From Coriobacteriaceae bacterium (GTDB lineage: Bacteria > Actinomycetota > Coriobacteriia > Coriobacteriales > Atopobiaceae), in NCBI GenBank assembly GCA_004557505.1, contig SFGZ01000001.1, forward strand, positions 186,001 to 250,000: DNA of 64,000 bases, written 5' to 3'. How positions within the stretch are numbered: the stretch's first letter is position 1; each line of letters starts with the position of its first letter. The notes below the pieces were generated by a model. It was not told where the DNA came from. It saw only the letters and a list, made by a program, of their open reading frames with translations, and did not search any database. Positions 1-6,911 of this stretch are shown here, piece by piece. Both the position numbers and the translations under genes were made by a program.

Positions 1-632
1 CCAATCCTTTCGGCACCCGCCCTGACCATACCCAGAAACGCATCCGCGGTGCGGATCCCCCCGGCAGCCTTGACCTTGACGCGCGCATCAACGTGCTCGC
101 GCATAAGCCGCACATCCTCGACAGTCGCGCCGCCCGTCGAGAAGCCCGTGGAGGTCTTGATGAAGGTCGGGAGCACCTCAGACGCAATCTCGCAAAGCCT
201 GACCTTCTCGTCATCTTCGAGCAGGCAGTTCTCGAAGATGACCTTGGACGGCACGCCCGCCTCGTTGCAGACTGCGACAATCTGGGCCATCTCATCCTTG
301 ACGTACTCCCAGTTCCCAGCCTTTACCTCGGTCAAATTGACCATGTAGTCGATCTCCGTGGCGCCATTGGCGAGGGCGTCTTTGGTCTCAAAGACCTTAC
401 TCGCGATGGTTGTCTGCCCAAGGGGAAAGCCAATGGCAGCCCCTGTGTGGACGTCGGTGCCTGCAAGGAGCTCCGAGCAGAGCCTGGACTGGCAGGAGTT
501 GACGGCAACCATGCGGAACCCGTATTCCTTCGCCTCCGCGCAAAGCTTGGCCATATCCTCCCTTGTTGCATCGGGATGCAGGTTGGTGTGGTCAACAAGG
601 AAGGCAAGGTCGTCGATGGTGTAGCGCTTCAT
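1..632 (-). CDS. deoC: Deoxyribose-phosphate aldolase, 3'-truncated by window edge
   Basis: Class I aldolase cleaving 2-deoxyribose 5-phosphate to glyceraldehyde 3-phosphate and acetaldehyde in cytosolic deoxynucleoside catabolism. The complement translates from an ATG at 632 as [18 protein letters not shown] and keeps the TIM-barrel landmarks: Asp95 in EIDYMVN, the Schiff-base Lys159 in FIKTSTGF and the second lysine Lys188 in VKAAGGIR. About 210 codons are visible, so only the last few strands are missing beyond base 1. An AAAGGGG ribosome site lies 6-7 bases before the ATG. It is divergent from the PTS operon across a 190-bp AT-rich gap, so the two may share regulation. Identity is firm; any link to the PTS sugar is inference. 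Confidence 0.95.
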   Translation of the reverse strand, partial: MKRYTIDDLAFLVDHTNLHPDATREDMAKLCAEAKEYGFRMVAVNSCQSRLCSELLAGTDVHTGAAIGFPLGQTTIASKVFETKDALANGATEIDYMVNLTEVKAGNWEYVKDEMAQIVAVCNEAGVPSKVIFENCLLEDDEKVRLCEIASEVLPTFIKTSTGFSTGGATVEDVRLMREHVDARVKVKAAGGIRTADAFLGMVRAGAERI

Positions 633-670
633 CCGGTTCCCCTTTCCAGAGACTTTGGGTGAGGTGATAC

Positions 671-704
671 TAACATATACATGACTTATTAACTCGTTAT
701 GTTA
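671..704. promoter_or_regulatory. Inverted repeat in the deoC/PTS divergent gap, candidate operator
   Basis: TAACATA at 671-677 and TATGTTA at 698-704 are perfect 7-bp inverted arms separated by 20 bp, in an AT-rich segment (660-790) of an otherwise GC-rich window. It lies between the divergent deoC and EIIA starts. The GntR regulator at the end of the PTS operon is the obvious candidate ligand, but nothing shows that directly. No convincing -35/-10 pair was identified for either gene. Confidence 0.35.
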
Positions 705-822
705 AAAATATACCGTTTATGTCAGTTTTATTACCGTCCACCGCTTGCAAAAACGCCCAATATGGACTTTTATTGTCTGACATATAAGATTCATTGCAAC
801 AGAGCGAGAGACGGGAGACAGC

Positions 823-1254
823 ATGAACATCGTAGTCGCATCTCATGGGACCCTTTGCGAGGGGTTGGTGAATGCTCTCGAGATGATGGTATCCGCCGAC
901 ACTGTTTCAATCATCCCCGTCGGCCTCGACGACCGTGGCATAGATGACTTTAGGGGGCGTCTCACCAGGGCTGTGGAGGGTTTGCTCTCCTCGGGTCCCA
1001 CGCTCATCATGTCTGACCTAATAGGCGGGACTCCATATAATGAGTCGCTCGCCCTCATGCTCGGCCATCCCGAGCAGATCAGGGTTGTCACCGGAACCAA
1101 CTTTCCGATGCTCATCGAGGTCGCAGTCGCGGCCGCGGGAAGCGACAGCCTTGACGAGGTGACGCGCGTCGCACTCGAGGCGGGCCGCAATGGCGTGTCC
1201 TCCGCCGACCTCCCAGCAGATGGCCCTGATGACGAAGACGATCTTTTCCAGTAG
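823..1254 (+). CDS. PTS system mannose-family EIIA component
   Basis: Cytosolic phosphotransfer domain of a mannose/sorbose/fructose-class phosphotransferase system; it takes phosphate from HPr and passes it to EIIB. 143 residues. The N-terminus MNIVVASHGTL carries the phosphorylated His8, and LIMSDLIGGTPYN is the typical EIIA-Man loop. A GGGAG ribosome site precedes the ATG. It heads a four-gene A-B-C-D operon with gaps of 46, 36 and 22 bp. After the EIIA fold the protein has an acidic tail ending DDEDDLFQ, closely resembling the end of EIIC two genes downstream. The substrate cannot be read from sequence. Confidence 0.93.
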   Translation: MNIVVASHGTLCEGLVNALEMMVSADTVSIIPVGLDDRGIDDFRGRLTRAVEGLLSSGPTLIMSDLIGGTPYNESLALMLGHPEQIRVVTGTNFPMLIEVAVAAAGSDSLDEVTRVALEAGRNGVSSADLPADGPDDEDDLFQ

Positions 1255-1300
1255 CCGCTGACCCCGTTCGCGCAGCGAACGGCAATGAAAGGAGCACGAC

Positions 1301-1795
1301 ATGGCAGTTGTTCTCGCGCGGGTCGATGACCGGGTCATTCACGGTCAGACGACCACCAGATGGATGGCGGTAAAGCCCGCCGACGCGATTCTCGTGATTA
1401 GCGACAAGATTGCCGCAGACCAGCTCAGGTGCAAGGTGCTCAAGGCCGCCGCCGGAACGCTCAAGCTCGGCATCTACACGCTTGCCCAGGGTCCGCAGGC
1501 CCTCGAGCGCGCGCAGGCGTCGGCCAAAAAGTTCTTCGTCATATCCGACTCCATCAGAAACTTCATGGACCTCACCAAGGCCGGGGGAGACTACGGCGGA
1601 GTGCTCAACGTGGGCAACCTCAATGCGACCCGCGAGGGAACCAAGAACATGGGCAACACGGTCATGCTCAACGACGAGGACTGCGCGGCACTCGACGAGC
1701 TTGAGGCGGCGGGGATAGACATCCAGTTCCAGCTTCTCCCCGATGACAGCGTGAGAACCTGGCCGTCTCTCAAAGCCAAGTACCAGTCCATGTAG
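1301..1795 (+). CDS. PTS system mannose/sorbose-family EIIB component
   Basis: Second phosphotransfer protein: accepts phosphate from EIIA and phosphorylates the incoming sugar at the EIIC/EIID membrane complex. 164 residues, the normal length for a stand-alone IIB-sor domain. The start ARVDDRVIHGQT contains the active His14 in the conserved RVIHGQ motif. The ATG has an AAAGGAG ribosome site. Together with the separate A, C and D genes this is the full mannose-type set. No specificity call (mannose, sorbose, GalNAc, amino sugar) is justified from these residues. Confidence 0.93.
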   Translation: MAVVLARVDDRVIHGQTTTRWMAVKPADAILVISDKIAADQLRCKVLKAAAGTLKLGIYTLAQGPQALERAQASAKKFFVISDSIRNFMDLTKAGGDYGGVLNVGNLNATREGTKNMGNTVMLNDEDCAALDELEAAGIDIQFQLLPDDSVRTWPSLKAKYQSM

Positions 1796-1831
1796 GAGAG
1801 GCCCTCTCACCCAACTGAAGGGAGAATCAAG

Positions 1832-2674
1832 ATGAACCTTGCCCTGCTGTTCCCCGCAATCATGTGCGGAGTGTTCTGCTACCTCGGTGCCATCGAAAGC
1901 TGCTGCCTGCTCGGAATGACCGGCGGCTACTACATCATGGGTCGTCCTCTCGTAGCCGGCCTGCTCTGCGGCCTCGTCTTCGGTGACGTTACCGCAGGGG
2001 TCCTGTGCGGCGTCGCGGTGCAGGCGGTCTTCATTGCCAACCTCTCAACGGGCGGTGCGACCAACTCCGAGATTACCTATGCGTCATACGGTGGGATTGG
2101 CCTTGCCCTCGCAACGACCAGGGACCCCGCAATTGCGGTCACCCTCTCGGTCCTCATAGGGCAAACCCTTGGCCTCATCTTCTACAACACGCGGATGGCC
2201 GTCTACTCGTTCTTCAACAACGGCGCCCAGCGCGCTGCGGAGAACAACGATGATCGCGGCATCACCCTCTGGCACATCGTCTACCCGCAGGTCTGCACCT
2301 TCCTGATCCGCGCCGTGCCCGTCTTCCTCATCGTCTTTTTCGGCCAGGGCGTTGTCGACGCGCTCCTGAACAGCGTCCCTGAGGTTGTCACCCACATCAT
2401 CTCCGTGCTCGGAGGGGTCCTCCCCGCGCTCGGAATCGGCATGCTGATGAACATTGTCATCAAGGACAAGATGCAACTCGTCTTCTTCCTCGCCGGGTTC
2501 GTGCTTCTCGCCTTCGCCGGCCTCTCTATGGTCGCCATCGTCTTCATCGCCGCCCTCGTCGCATATCTCGTCTACCTCTCGAGCGGCAGGAAGGTGGCGG
2601 AGGCCGCCGTCGGCGCAGCCGAAGGGACCCAAGCGAGCGCGAGTGCCGTCTACGAAGACGATGACCTTTTCTAA
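1832..2674 (+). CDS. PTS system mannose-family EIIC membrane permease
   Basis: Membrane channel component that binds and moves the sugar together with EIID. 280 residues, mostly hydrophobic, with the early family signature CGLVFGDVTAGVLCGVAVQ and the segment NLSTGGATNSE. A GAAGGGAG ribosome site precedes the ATG. The cytosolic C-terminus after the last helix is short and acidic and ends YEDDDLF, echoing the EIIA tail (DDEDDLFQ). It is followed after 22 bp by EIID. Family assignment is secure; substrate unknown. Confidence 0.93.
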   Translation: MNLALLFPAIMCGVFCYLGAIESCCLLGMTGGYYIMGRPLVAGLLCGLVFGDVTAGVLCGVAVQAVFIANLSTGGATNSEITYASYGGIGLALATTRDPAIAVTLSVLIGQTLGLIFYNTRMAVYSFFNNGAQRAAENNDDRGITLWHIVYPQVCTFLIRAVPVFLIVFFGQGVVDALLNSVPEVVTHIISVLGGVLPALGIGMLMNIVIKDKMQLVFFLAGFVLLAFAGLSMVAIVFIAALVAYLVYLSSGRKVAEAAVGAAEGTQASASAVYEDDDLF

Positions 2675-2696
2675 GAGACCGGAAGGAGAGCACACC

Positions 2697-3545
2697 ATGG
2701 CCACCGAGACCATACAAAGCACTGGGGGCGCAGACGAGGGAAGGCGCCTCACGAACAAGGACCTCAACACTATCTGGCTTCGCTGGGCATTCACGCACCT
2801 CGCCTCGATGAGCTACGAGAAGCTCCAGGGGCACGCCTACGCCTGGTCCTACATCCCCTTTGCGAACAAGTACTACAGGGACGACCCCGAGGCGAAGCGG
2901 CGCCTCCTCGTGCGCCACTCAGTCTTCTTCAACACCGAGCCGCAGACCGGCCAGATCATCAACGGCATCGTCACGTCCCTCGAGGAGAACATCGCCCTCG
3001 GCGGCGAGGTCTCCGAGGAGATGCCGAACAACATCAAGGCCACCCTCATGGGGCCGCTCGCCGGCATCGGCGACTCCATCATCCAGGGCATCATCGTCCC
3101 GACGCTCCTCTCCATTGGCATGAGCCTCGCAAGCGGCGGAAGCCCCCTCGGGCCGCTCTTTTACATCGTCGCCTACGGAATCATCGGTCCCACCATCTCG
3201 TTCATCAGCTACAGGACTGGATACAAGCTTGGCGTCGGCGCCATCGACGTCATCGTCGGAGAGAACGCCCGACGAGTCATGGACGCATTCAACGTCCTCG
3301 GCATCATGGTCGTCGGCGCGCTTGCCGCCGGCAACATCGCCCTCACGACGACCCTGAACATCCCCCTTGGCTCTGAGTGGCAACCGCTTCAGACCACGCT
3401 CGATGGGGTGTTCCCCGCCCTGCTCCCCCTCATTGCCGTACTCCTGACGTGGTGGATGCTCGGCAAGAAACAGTTCAGTCCCACCAAGGTCATCGTCGTT
3501 CTCACCATTGCCATTAGCGCCCTCTGCCTCATTGGGGTCTTCTAG
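2697..3545 (+). CDS. PTS system mannose-family EIID membrane component
   Basis: Partner of EIIC in the membrane translocator. 282 residues from the ATG at 2697, chosen because GGAAGGAG sits just upstream and EIIC stops at 2674; a longer frame reading back into EIIC is an artefact. The family signatures LASMSYEKLQG near the N-terminus, FFNTEPQTG and KATLMGPLAGIGDS are present, followed by hydrophobic C-terminal helices. Last structural gene of the PTS operon; a strong hairpin follows at 3572. Confidence 0.94.
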   Translation: MATETIQSTGGADEGRRLTNKDLNTIWLRWAFTHLASMSYEKLQGHAYAWSYIPFANKYYRDDPEAKRRLLVRHSVFFNTEPQTGQIINGIVTSLEENIALGGEVSEEMPNNIKATLMGPLAGIGDSIIQGIIVPTLLSIGMSLASGGSPLGPLFYIVAYGIIGPTISFISYRTGYKLGVGAIDVIVGENARRVMDAFNVLGIMVVGALAAGNIALTTTLNIPLGSEWQPLQTTLDGVFPALLPLIAVLLTWWMLGKKQFSPTKVIVVLTIAISALCLIGVF

Positions 3546-3571
3546 GATCACTTCTCGGACACGTTCTCGCG

Positions 3572-3609
3572 CATCGACGGGGCCCGCCTTCGAACGGGTC
3601 CCGTCGATG
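3572..3609 (+). terminator. Hairpin after EIID
   Basis: A 15-bp stem (one G-T pair) with loop CCTTCGAA; the arms are CATCGACGGGGCCCG and CGGGTCCCGTCGATG. There is no U-run; GTAAAATC follows, so it could equally be a processing or partial-termination element that sets lower gntR expression. Confidence 0.6.
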
Positions 3610-3650
3610 TGTAAAATCAGTCGAAAGACCCTTGGAAGGCGCGAGACCCC

Positions 3651-4358
3651 ATGACGCTATATGACAGCATTAAGGAAGATCTTCTCGGGAAGATAAAGGA
3701 CGGCACCTACCCCGAGGGGCAGACGATTCCGTCCGAGCTAGAGCTTGCCGAGATATATGGAGTGAGCAGGCCGACGATACGGCAGGCCCTTCAGATCCTC
3801 GTGAGCGACGGCTATCTCGAGAAGCGTCGGAGGCGCGGGACGGTTGTCACCAAACCCAAGGTGCGCCAGTCGTTCACCATGAGCATCTCGAGCTTCGAGG
3901 ACGCCATGCGCCTTGCCGGGCGGATGCCCAAGACCAACGTCCTTGTCTTTAAGTGCGAAAGGGCAAACGAGACCGTGGCAGAGAGGCTCGAGCTTGCCAA
4001 GGGTGCCGAGGTATACAAGCTCGTCAGGCTTCGCTACGCAGATGGCATCCCCAACGTCTTCGTTGAGAGCTATATCCCCTGTAGCCTCTATCCAGGCCTC
4101 GGTTCCTACGACTTCAACACCTCCAGCCTCTACAACGCCATGGAGCAGTGCGGCAGGCGCGTCGTGCGCGCGCACCGAAAGCTCGAGGCCATAAAAGCCG
4201 ATGGGCCCACCTCGGCATTGCTGGATGTTGAGGCGGGTGACCCGCTCATCCTCTTCTACACCGTCGCGCGCGACGAAGAGGATGCCGCGGTTGAGTACTC
4301 GGTGGCCACCTACCGCGGGGCAAGCAACAGCTTTGAGCTCGACGTGAGCAGGGTGTAG
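3651..4358 (+). CDS. GntR-family (HutC/UTRA) transcriptional regulator
   Basis: Probable sugar-responsive repressor of the adjacent PTS operon. 235 residues: an N-terminal winged helix (about 3-69) with the recognition segment ELAEIYGVSRPTIRQALQIL, followed by a UTRA ligand-binding domain (about 86-230) containing YADGIPNVFVESYIP. Phosphorylated sugars are the usual effectors of this subfamily. It lies 105 bp after EIID behind a strong hairpin, with TAAAAT at 3612-3617 as a weak candidate -10. The 671-704 inverted repeat is a plausible but untested operator. Confidence 0.92.
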   Translation: MTLYDSIKEDLLGKIKDGTYPEGQTIPSELELAEIYGVSRPTIRQALQILVSDGYLEKRRRRGTVVTKPKVRQSFTMSISSFEDAMRLAGRMPKTNVLVFKCERANETVAERLELAKGAEVYKLVRLRYADGIPNVFVESYIPCSLYPGLGSYDFNTSSLYNAMEQCGRRVVRAHRKLEAIKADGPTSALLDVEAGDPLILFYTVARDEEDAAVEYSVATYRGASNSFELDVSRV

Positions 4359-4495
4359 CATCCACCCCTTCCCGATGGCCACGGGAGCCCGCGCCTCAAC
4401 GGCCCCGACGAGATTCGCAGCGTGGCCAGCACGGTCGTCCGGCACGCCGCATCGCACGCCACCCCCGCCTTGTCCGATTTTGCCCGGGCTCGTCC

Positions 4496-4843
4496 CTAGG
4501 GAGTCGGCCTGAACTGGACGCCGCCCCCTGGCCCCAGCCCTACATACGTGTAGGGCACGCCGTTTGCATCGCAGAGATCCATGAGGTCAACGATGTCGTG
4601 TCCCTCATCTGACAGATAGCCCCTCAGGGGCATCTCTCCCATCTCGTCCAGCACCCTGAGAAGCTGCGCGACCGATTCAACGGAAAACTCCATCCTCAGG
4701 CGGCGCTCCTCGCCTCCGTAGGCAACCACAGCCGATGGCCCCGAAAGGTCCTCGCCCACCACGAGGGACCCTTCGTCCTCGGATACATACATCACCCTCA
4801 CGTCGCCGGCGCTTTCGAACCGCGCAATCCTATGTCGCCTCAC
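4496..4843 (-). CDS. Conserved-looking hypothetical protein under a LexA-like box
   Basis: 115 residues, not recognised. I place the start at the GTG at 4843 (VRRHRIARFES) because GGGAGGGGGGAAGGC lies just upstream; an in-frame ATG at 4906 would put the TATACT -10 and the palindromic operator inside the coding region. The protein is soluble, mixed alpha/beta in appearance, acidic, with no membrane segment or signal peptide, and ends GLGPGGGVQFRPTP. It stands alone between the convergent end of gntR and the serS terminator. The upstream GAAC-N4-GTTC box suggests damage-inducible expression, but function is unknown. Confidence 0.6.
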   Translation of the reverse strand: MRRHRIARFESAGDVRVMYVSEDEGSLVVGEDLSGPSAVVAYGGEERRLRMEFSVESVAQLLRVLDEMGEMPLRGYLSDEGHDIVDLMDLCDANGVPYTYVGLGPGGGVQFRPTP

Positions 4844-4876
4844 GCCTTCCCCCCTCCCTCGGCTCACCTCATTTAG

Positions 4877-4912
4877 AGTATACACGAACATATGTTCCCC
4901 AAACACGTGTTC
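4877..4912 (-). promoter_or_regulatory. Promoter -10 with tandem LexA-like palindromes
   Basis: On the minus strand a TATACT -10 (4877-4882) is preceded by GAACATATGTTC (4886-4897) and, centred 15 bp further upstream, GAACACGTGTTT (4901-4912). The first matches the Gram-positive SOS box pattern CGAACRNRYGTTC. The arrangement, an operator between -35 and -10, is classic for repression of the gene starting at 4843. The -35 hexamer itself is poor. Confidence 0.5.
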
Positions 4913-4932
4913 TTACATAATGTAAAGAAAAA

Positions 4933-4956
4933 GGGCCGCCCCCACCGGGACGGCCC
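4933..4956 (-). terminator. Rho-independent terminator of serS
   Basis: On the minus strand GGGCCGTCCC, loop GGTG, GGGGCGGCCC form a 10-bp stem followed directly by TTTTTCTTTA. It lies 35 bp after the serS stop codon. Confidence 0.85.
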
Positions 4957-4990
4957 ACGCTGACGATGAGGCGGGAGACCGCCCTTTGTC

Positions 4991-6274
4991 TCACTCGGGC
5001 TTGATGAGCTCCATGTCACGCATGTACGGGCGAAGGACCTCGGGCACCGTGATGGAGCCGTCGGCGTTCTGATAGTTCTCCATGATTGCCGCCATGGTGC
5101 GCCCAACGGCAAGGCCGGAGCCGTTGAGGGTGTGGACCAGGCGCGTTCCCTTGAACTCCGCAGGATCCCTGTAGCGGATGTTCGCGCGACGGGCCTGGAA
5201 GTCCCAACAGTTGGAACAGGAGGAGATCTCCTTGTAGTCGTTGTAGCTGGGCAGCCAGACCTCAAGGTCGTAGCACTTGGTGGCCGAGAAGCCAATGTCG
5301 CCGGTGCAGAGCGTGACCACGTGATAGGGCAGGCCAAGCAGCTGCAGGCACCGTTCCGCCTCGGCGACCATGCTCTCAAGCTGGTTCATGGAGTCCTCGG
5401 GCTTGGCAAACTTGACCATCTCCACCTTGTCGAACTCGTGTACGCGAATGATGCCGCGCGTGTCTCGGCCGGCAGAGCCAGCCTCCTCGCGGAAGCAGGG
5501 CGTGAACGCGGTGTACCAAAGCGGCAGCTTGTCGCCGTCGAGAATCTCATCCCTGTGGATGTTGGTGAGCATGACCTCGGCCGTGGGGATGAGGTACATG
5601 CCGTCGCTCACGTGGTAGAGGTCCTCGTCGAACTTGGGCAGCTGGCCTGTGCCGAAGAGGGAGTCGTAGTTGGTGATGACGGGCGGCCACCACTCGGTGA
5701 AGCCGGCCCTCGCGTGCGTGTCGATAAAGAAGTTGATGAGCGCGCGCTCCATGAGGGCACCTGCGCCGCCAAGCAGGTAGAAGCGCGTCCCGGCAAGCTT
5801 GATGCCGCGCTCGAAGTCGATCATGCCGGTCGACGGGCCAAGGTCCCAGTGCGCCTTTGGCTCGAAGTCGAACTTCGTGGGCTCGCCCCAGCGGCGCGCC
5901 TCGGGGTTGTCGGAGTCATCGACGCCATACGGCACGGACTCGTGCGGGATGTTGGGGATTGCGGCAACCAGGTCAAAGAGGTCCTTCTCGACCTTGGTGC
6001 GCCTGTCGTTAAGCTCGGCGATGCGGTCCTTGTTTGCCGCAACCCTGGCCTTTGCCGCCTCGGCCTCGTCCTTTTTGCCCTCGCGCATGAGCTGGCCAAC
6101 CTGCTTGGAGATGGCGTTGCGGTCTGCCTGTAGCTGCTCCACCTCGGCAATGACCGAGCGGCGCTCCTCGTCGAGCTCGAAGAAGCGCTCGCGATCCCAA
6201 TGCGCGTTCTGTCGAGAGGCGCAGGACTTGTCGACGAGGTCTGGATTCTCGCGCACGAACTTAATGTCGAGCAT
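4991..6274 (-). CDS. serS: Seryl-tRNA synthetase
   Basis: Charges tRNA-Ser (and tRNA-Sec where present) with serine. 427 residues from the ATG at 6274 ([14 protein letters not shown]), which has AAGGGAG upstream; an in-frame ATG further out lacks a ribosome site. Domains: N-terminal helical-hairpin tRNA-binding arm (about 1-110), then the class II catalytic core with motif 2 [15 protein letters not shown] and motif 3 [18 protein letters not shown]. Length is normal for bacterial SerRS. No T-box leader is visible in the 146 bp before it. The stop codon begins a TGAGACAAAGGG element that recurs elsewhere in the window. Confidence 0.98.
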   Translation of the reverse strand: MLDIKFVRENPDLVDKSCASRQNAHWDRERFFELDEERRSVIAEVEQLQADRNAISKQVGQLMREGKKDEAEAAKARVAANKDRIAELNDRRTKVEKDLFDLVAAIPNIPHESVPYGVDDSDNPEARRWGEPTKFDFEPKAHWDLGPSTGMIDFERGIKLAGTRFYLLGGAGALMERALINFFIDTHARAGFTEWWPPVITNYDSLFGTGQLPKFDEDLYHVSDGMYLIPTAEVMLTNIHRDEILDGDKLPLWYTAFTPCFREEAGSAGRDTRGIIRVHEFDKVEMVKFAKPEDSMNQLESMVAEAERCLQLLGLPYHVVTLCTGDIGFSATKCYDLEVWLPSYNDYKEISSCSNCWDFQARRANIRYRDPAEFKGTRLVHTLNGSGLAVGRTMAAIMENYQNADGSITVPEVLRPYMRDMELIKPE

Positions 6275-6358
6275 GTGTGAACTCCCTTGCATGAGTGCGA
6301 CCATGTGTCGCAGTGAGGTCGGCGCGCCAAAGCCGCAGCGGCGGCCCGACGACGCTCC

Positions 6359-6370
6359 AAGTATATACTT
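6359..6370. promoter_or_regulatory. 12-bp palindrome holding TATACT on both strands
   Basis: AAGTATATACTT is a perfect palindrome in the divergent gap between serS and the small membrane protein, and reads as a TATACT -10 hexamer on each strand. No good -35 element was found on either side, so this is only a candidate bidirectional promoter. Confidence 0.35.
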
Positions 6371-6420
6371 GTGCGGTATCCATTGGCCCCTTGCGGGCCC
6401 AATGCTCGGGAGGCATATGC

Positions 6421-6594
6421 ATGGAGGATTTCTTCGCCTGGCTTTTCACCGACAGGACCGGCGTGGTGTGCCTCGTGATCGGTGGCATGCTGATCTGCTT
6501 GCTCCTCTCGTTCATCCTCGAGCGCCGCACGCGCACGCGCTTCTACAACCACGAGAAGTCCGAGGATGACTGGGACCTCTTCGGCGATGAGTGA
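6421..6594 (+). CDS. Small single-span membrane protein
   Basis: 57 residues from the ATG at 6421, which has GGGAGG seven bases upstream. One hydrophobic helix (about 13-32, [20 protein letters not shown]) is followed by a basic stretch [13 protein letters not shown] and an acidic tail [10 protein letters not shown], predicting a C-in inner-membrane protein. Not recognised as a named family. It is divergent from serS and ends in a hairpin that starts at its stop codon. Confidence 0.7.
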   Translation: MEDFFAWLFTDRTGVVCLVIGGMLICLLLSFILERRTRTRFYNHEKSEDDWDLFGDE

Positions 6595-6614
6595 GGCAGG
6601 GGACGGCCCCTGCC
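6595..6614 (+). terminator. Hairpin directly after the small membrane protein
   Basis: GGCAGGGG and CCCCTGCC form a perfect 8-bp stem with loop ACGG immediately after the TGA. No T-run follows on the plus strand. Confidence 0.5.
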
Positions 6615-6624
6615 GCATGAAAAA

Positions 6625-6666
6625 AGAGCGGTGAGACAAGGGGCTGCCCCTCTGTCTCACCGCTCT
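6625..6666 (-). terminator. Rho-independent terminator of tRNA-Leu
   Basis: Long stem made of AGAGCGGTGAGACA and its complement with an inner AGGGG/CCCCT pair. On the minus strand it is followed by TTTTTT, so it ends the tRNA-Leu transcript. The stem contains the recurring TGAGACA...TGTCTCA element. Confidence 0.85.
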
Positions 6667-6675
6667 GGCATGCAA

Positions 6676-6762
6676 TGGTGCGGGCGAAAGGACTTGAACC
6701 TTCATGAGATTGCTCTCATACGGACCTGAACCGTACGCGTCTGCCAATTCCGCCACGCCCGC
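6676..6762 (-). tRNA. tRNA-Leu (anticodon CAG)
   Basis: Complement strand reads as an 87-nt class II tRNA: acceptor GCGGGCG pairs CGCCCGC, anticodon loop TTCAGGT between TACGG and CCGTA gives CAG, a long variable arm TGAGAGCAATCTCATG follows, and the T loop is GTTCAAGTC. The 3' CCA is encoded (6676-6678). Confidence 0.97.
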
Positions 6763-6772
6763 GTGCTGGGAT

Positions 6773-6801
6773 ATCTTACAGCATCCAGCCGAAAATGCCA
6801 A
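6773..6801 (-). promoter_or_regulatory. Promoter of tRNA-Leu
   Basis: Minus-strand TTGGCA (6796-6801), a 17-bp spacer and TAAGAT (6773-6778), ending about 10 bp before the tRNA 5' end; near-consensus sigma70-type. Confidence 0.75.
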
Positions 6802-6911
6802 CCGCAGTTTGGCGAAACTCTAAGGCGCAAGCCCGCTCACGCTCGTTTAGGTAGAATGTGCTTGTCACGGCTAGCAGAAACGAAGCCACAAACGCACAAC
6901 AGGGAGTCGCC

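Noticed and set aside
4844..4906. Upstream ATG extending the 4496-4843 gene by 21 residues
   Set aside because: It would place the -10 and the palindromic operator inside the coding region, and the GTG at 4843 has a much better ribosome site.
6275..6420. T-box leader for serS
   Set aside because: The 146-bp upstream gap is shared with a divergent gene and shows no T-box sequence or specifier loop with a following terminator.
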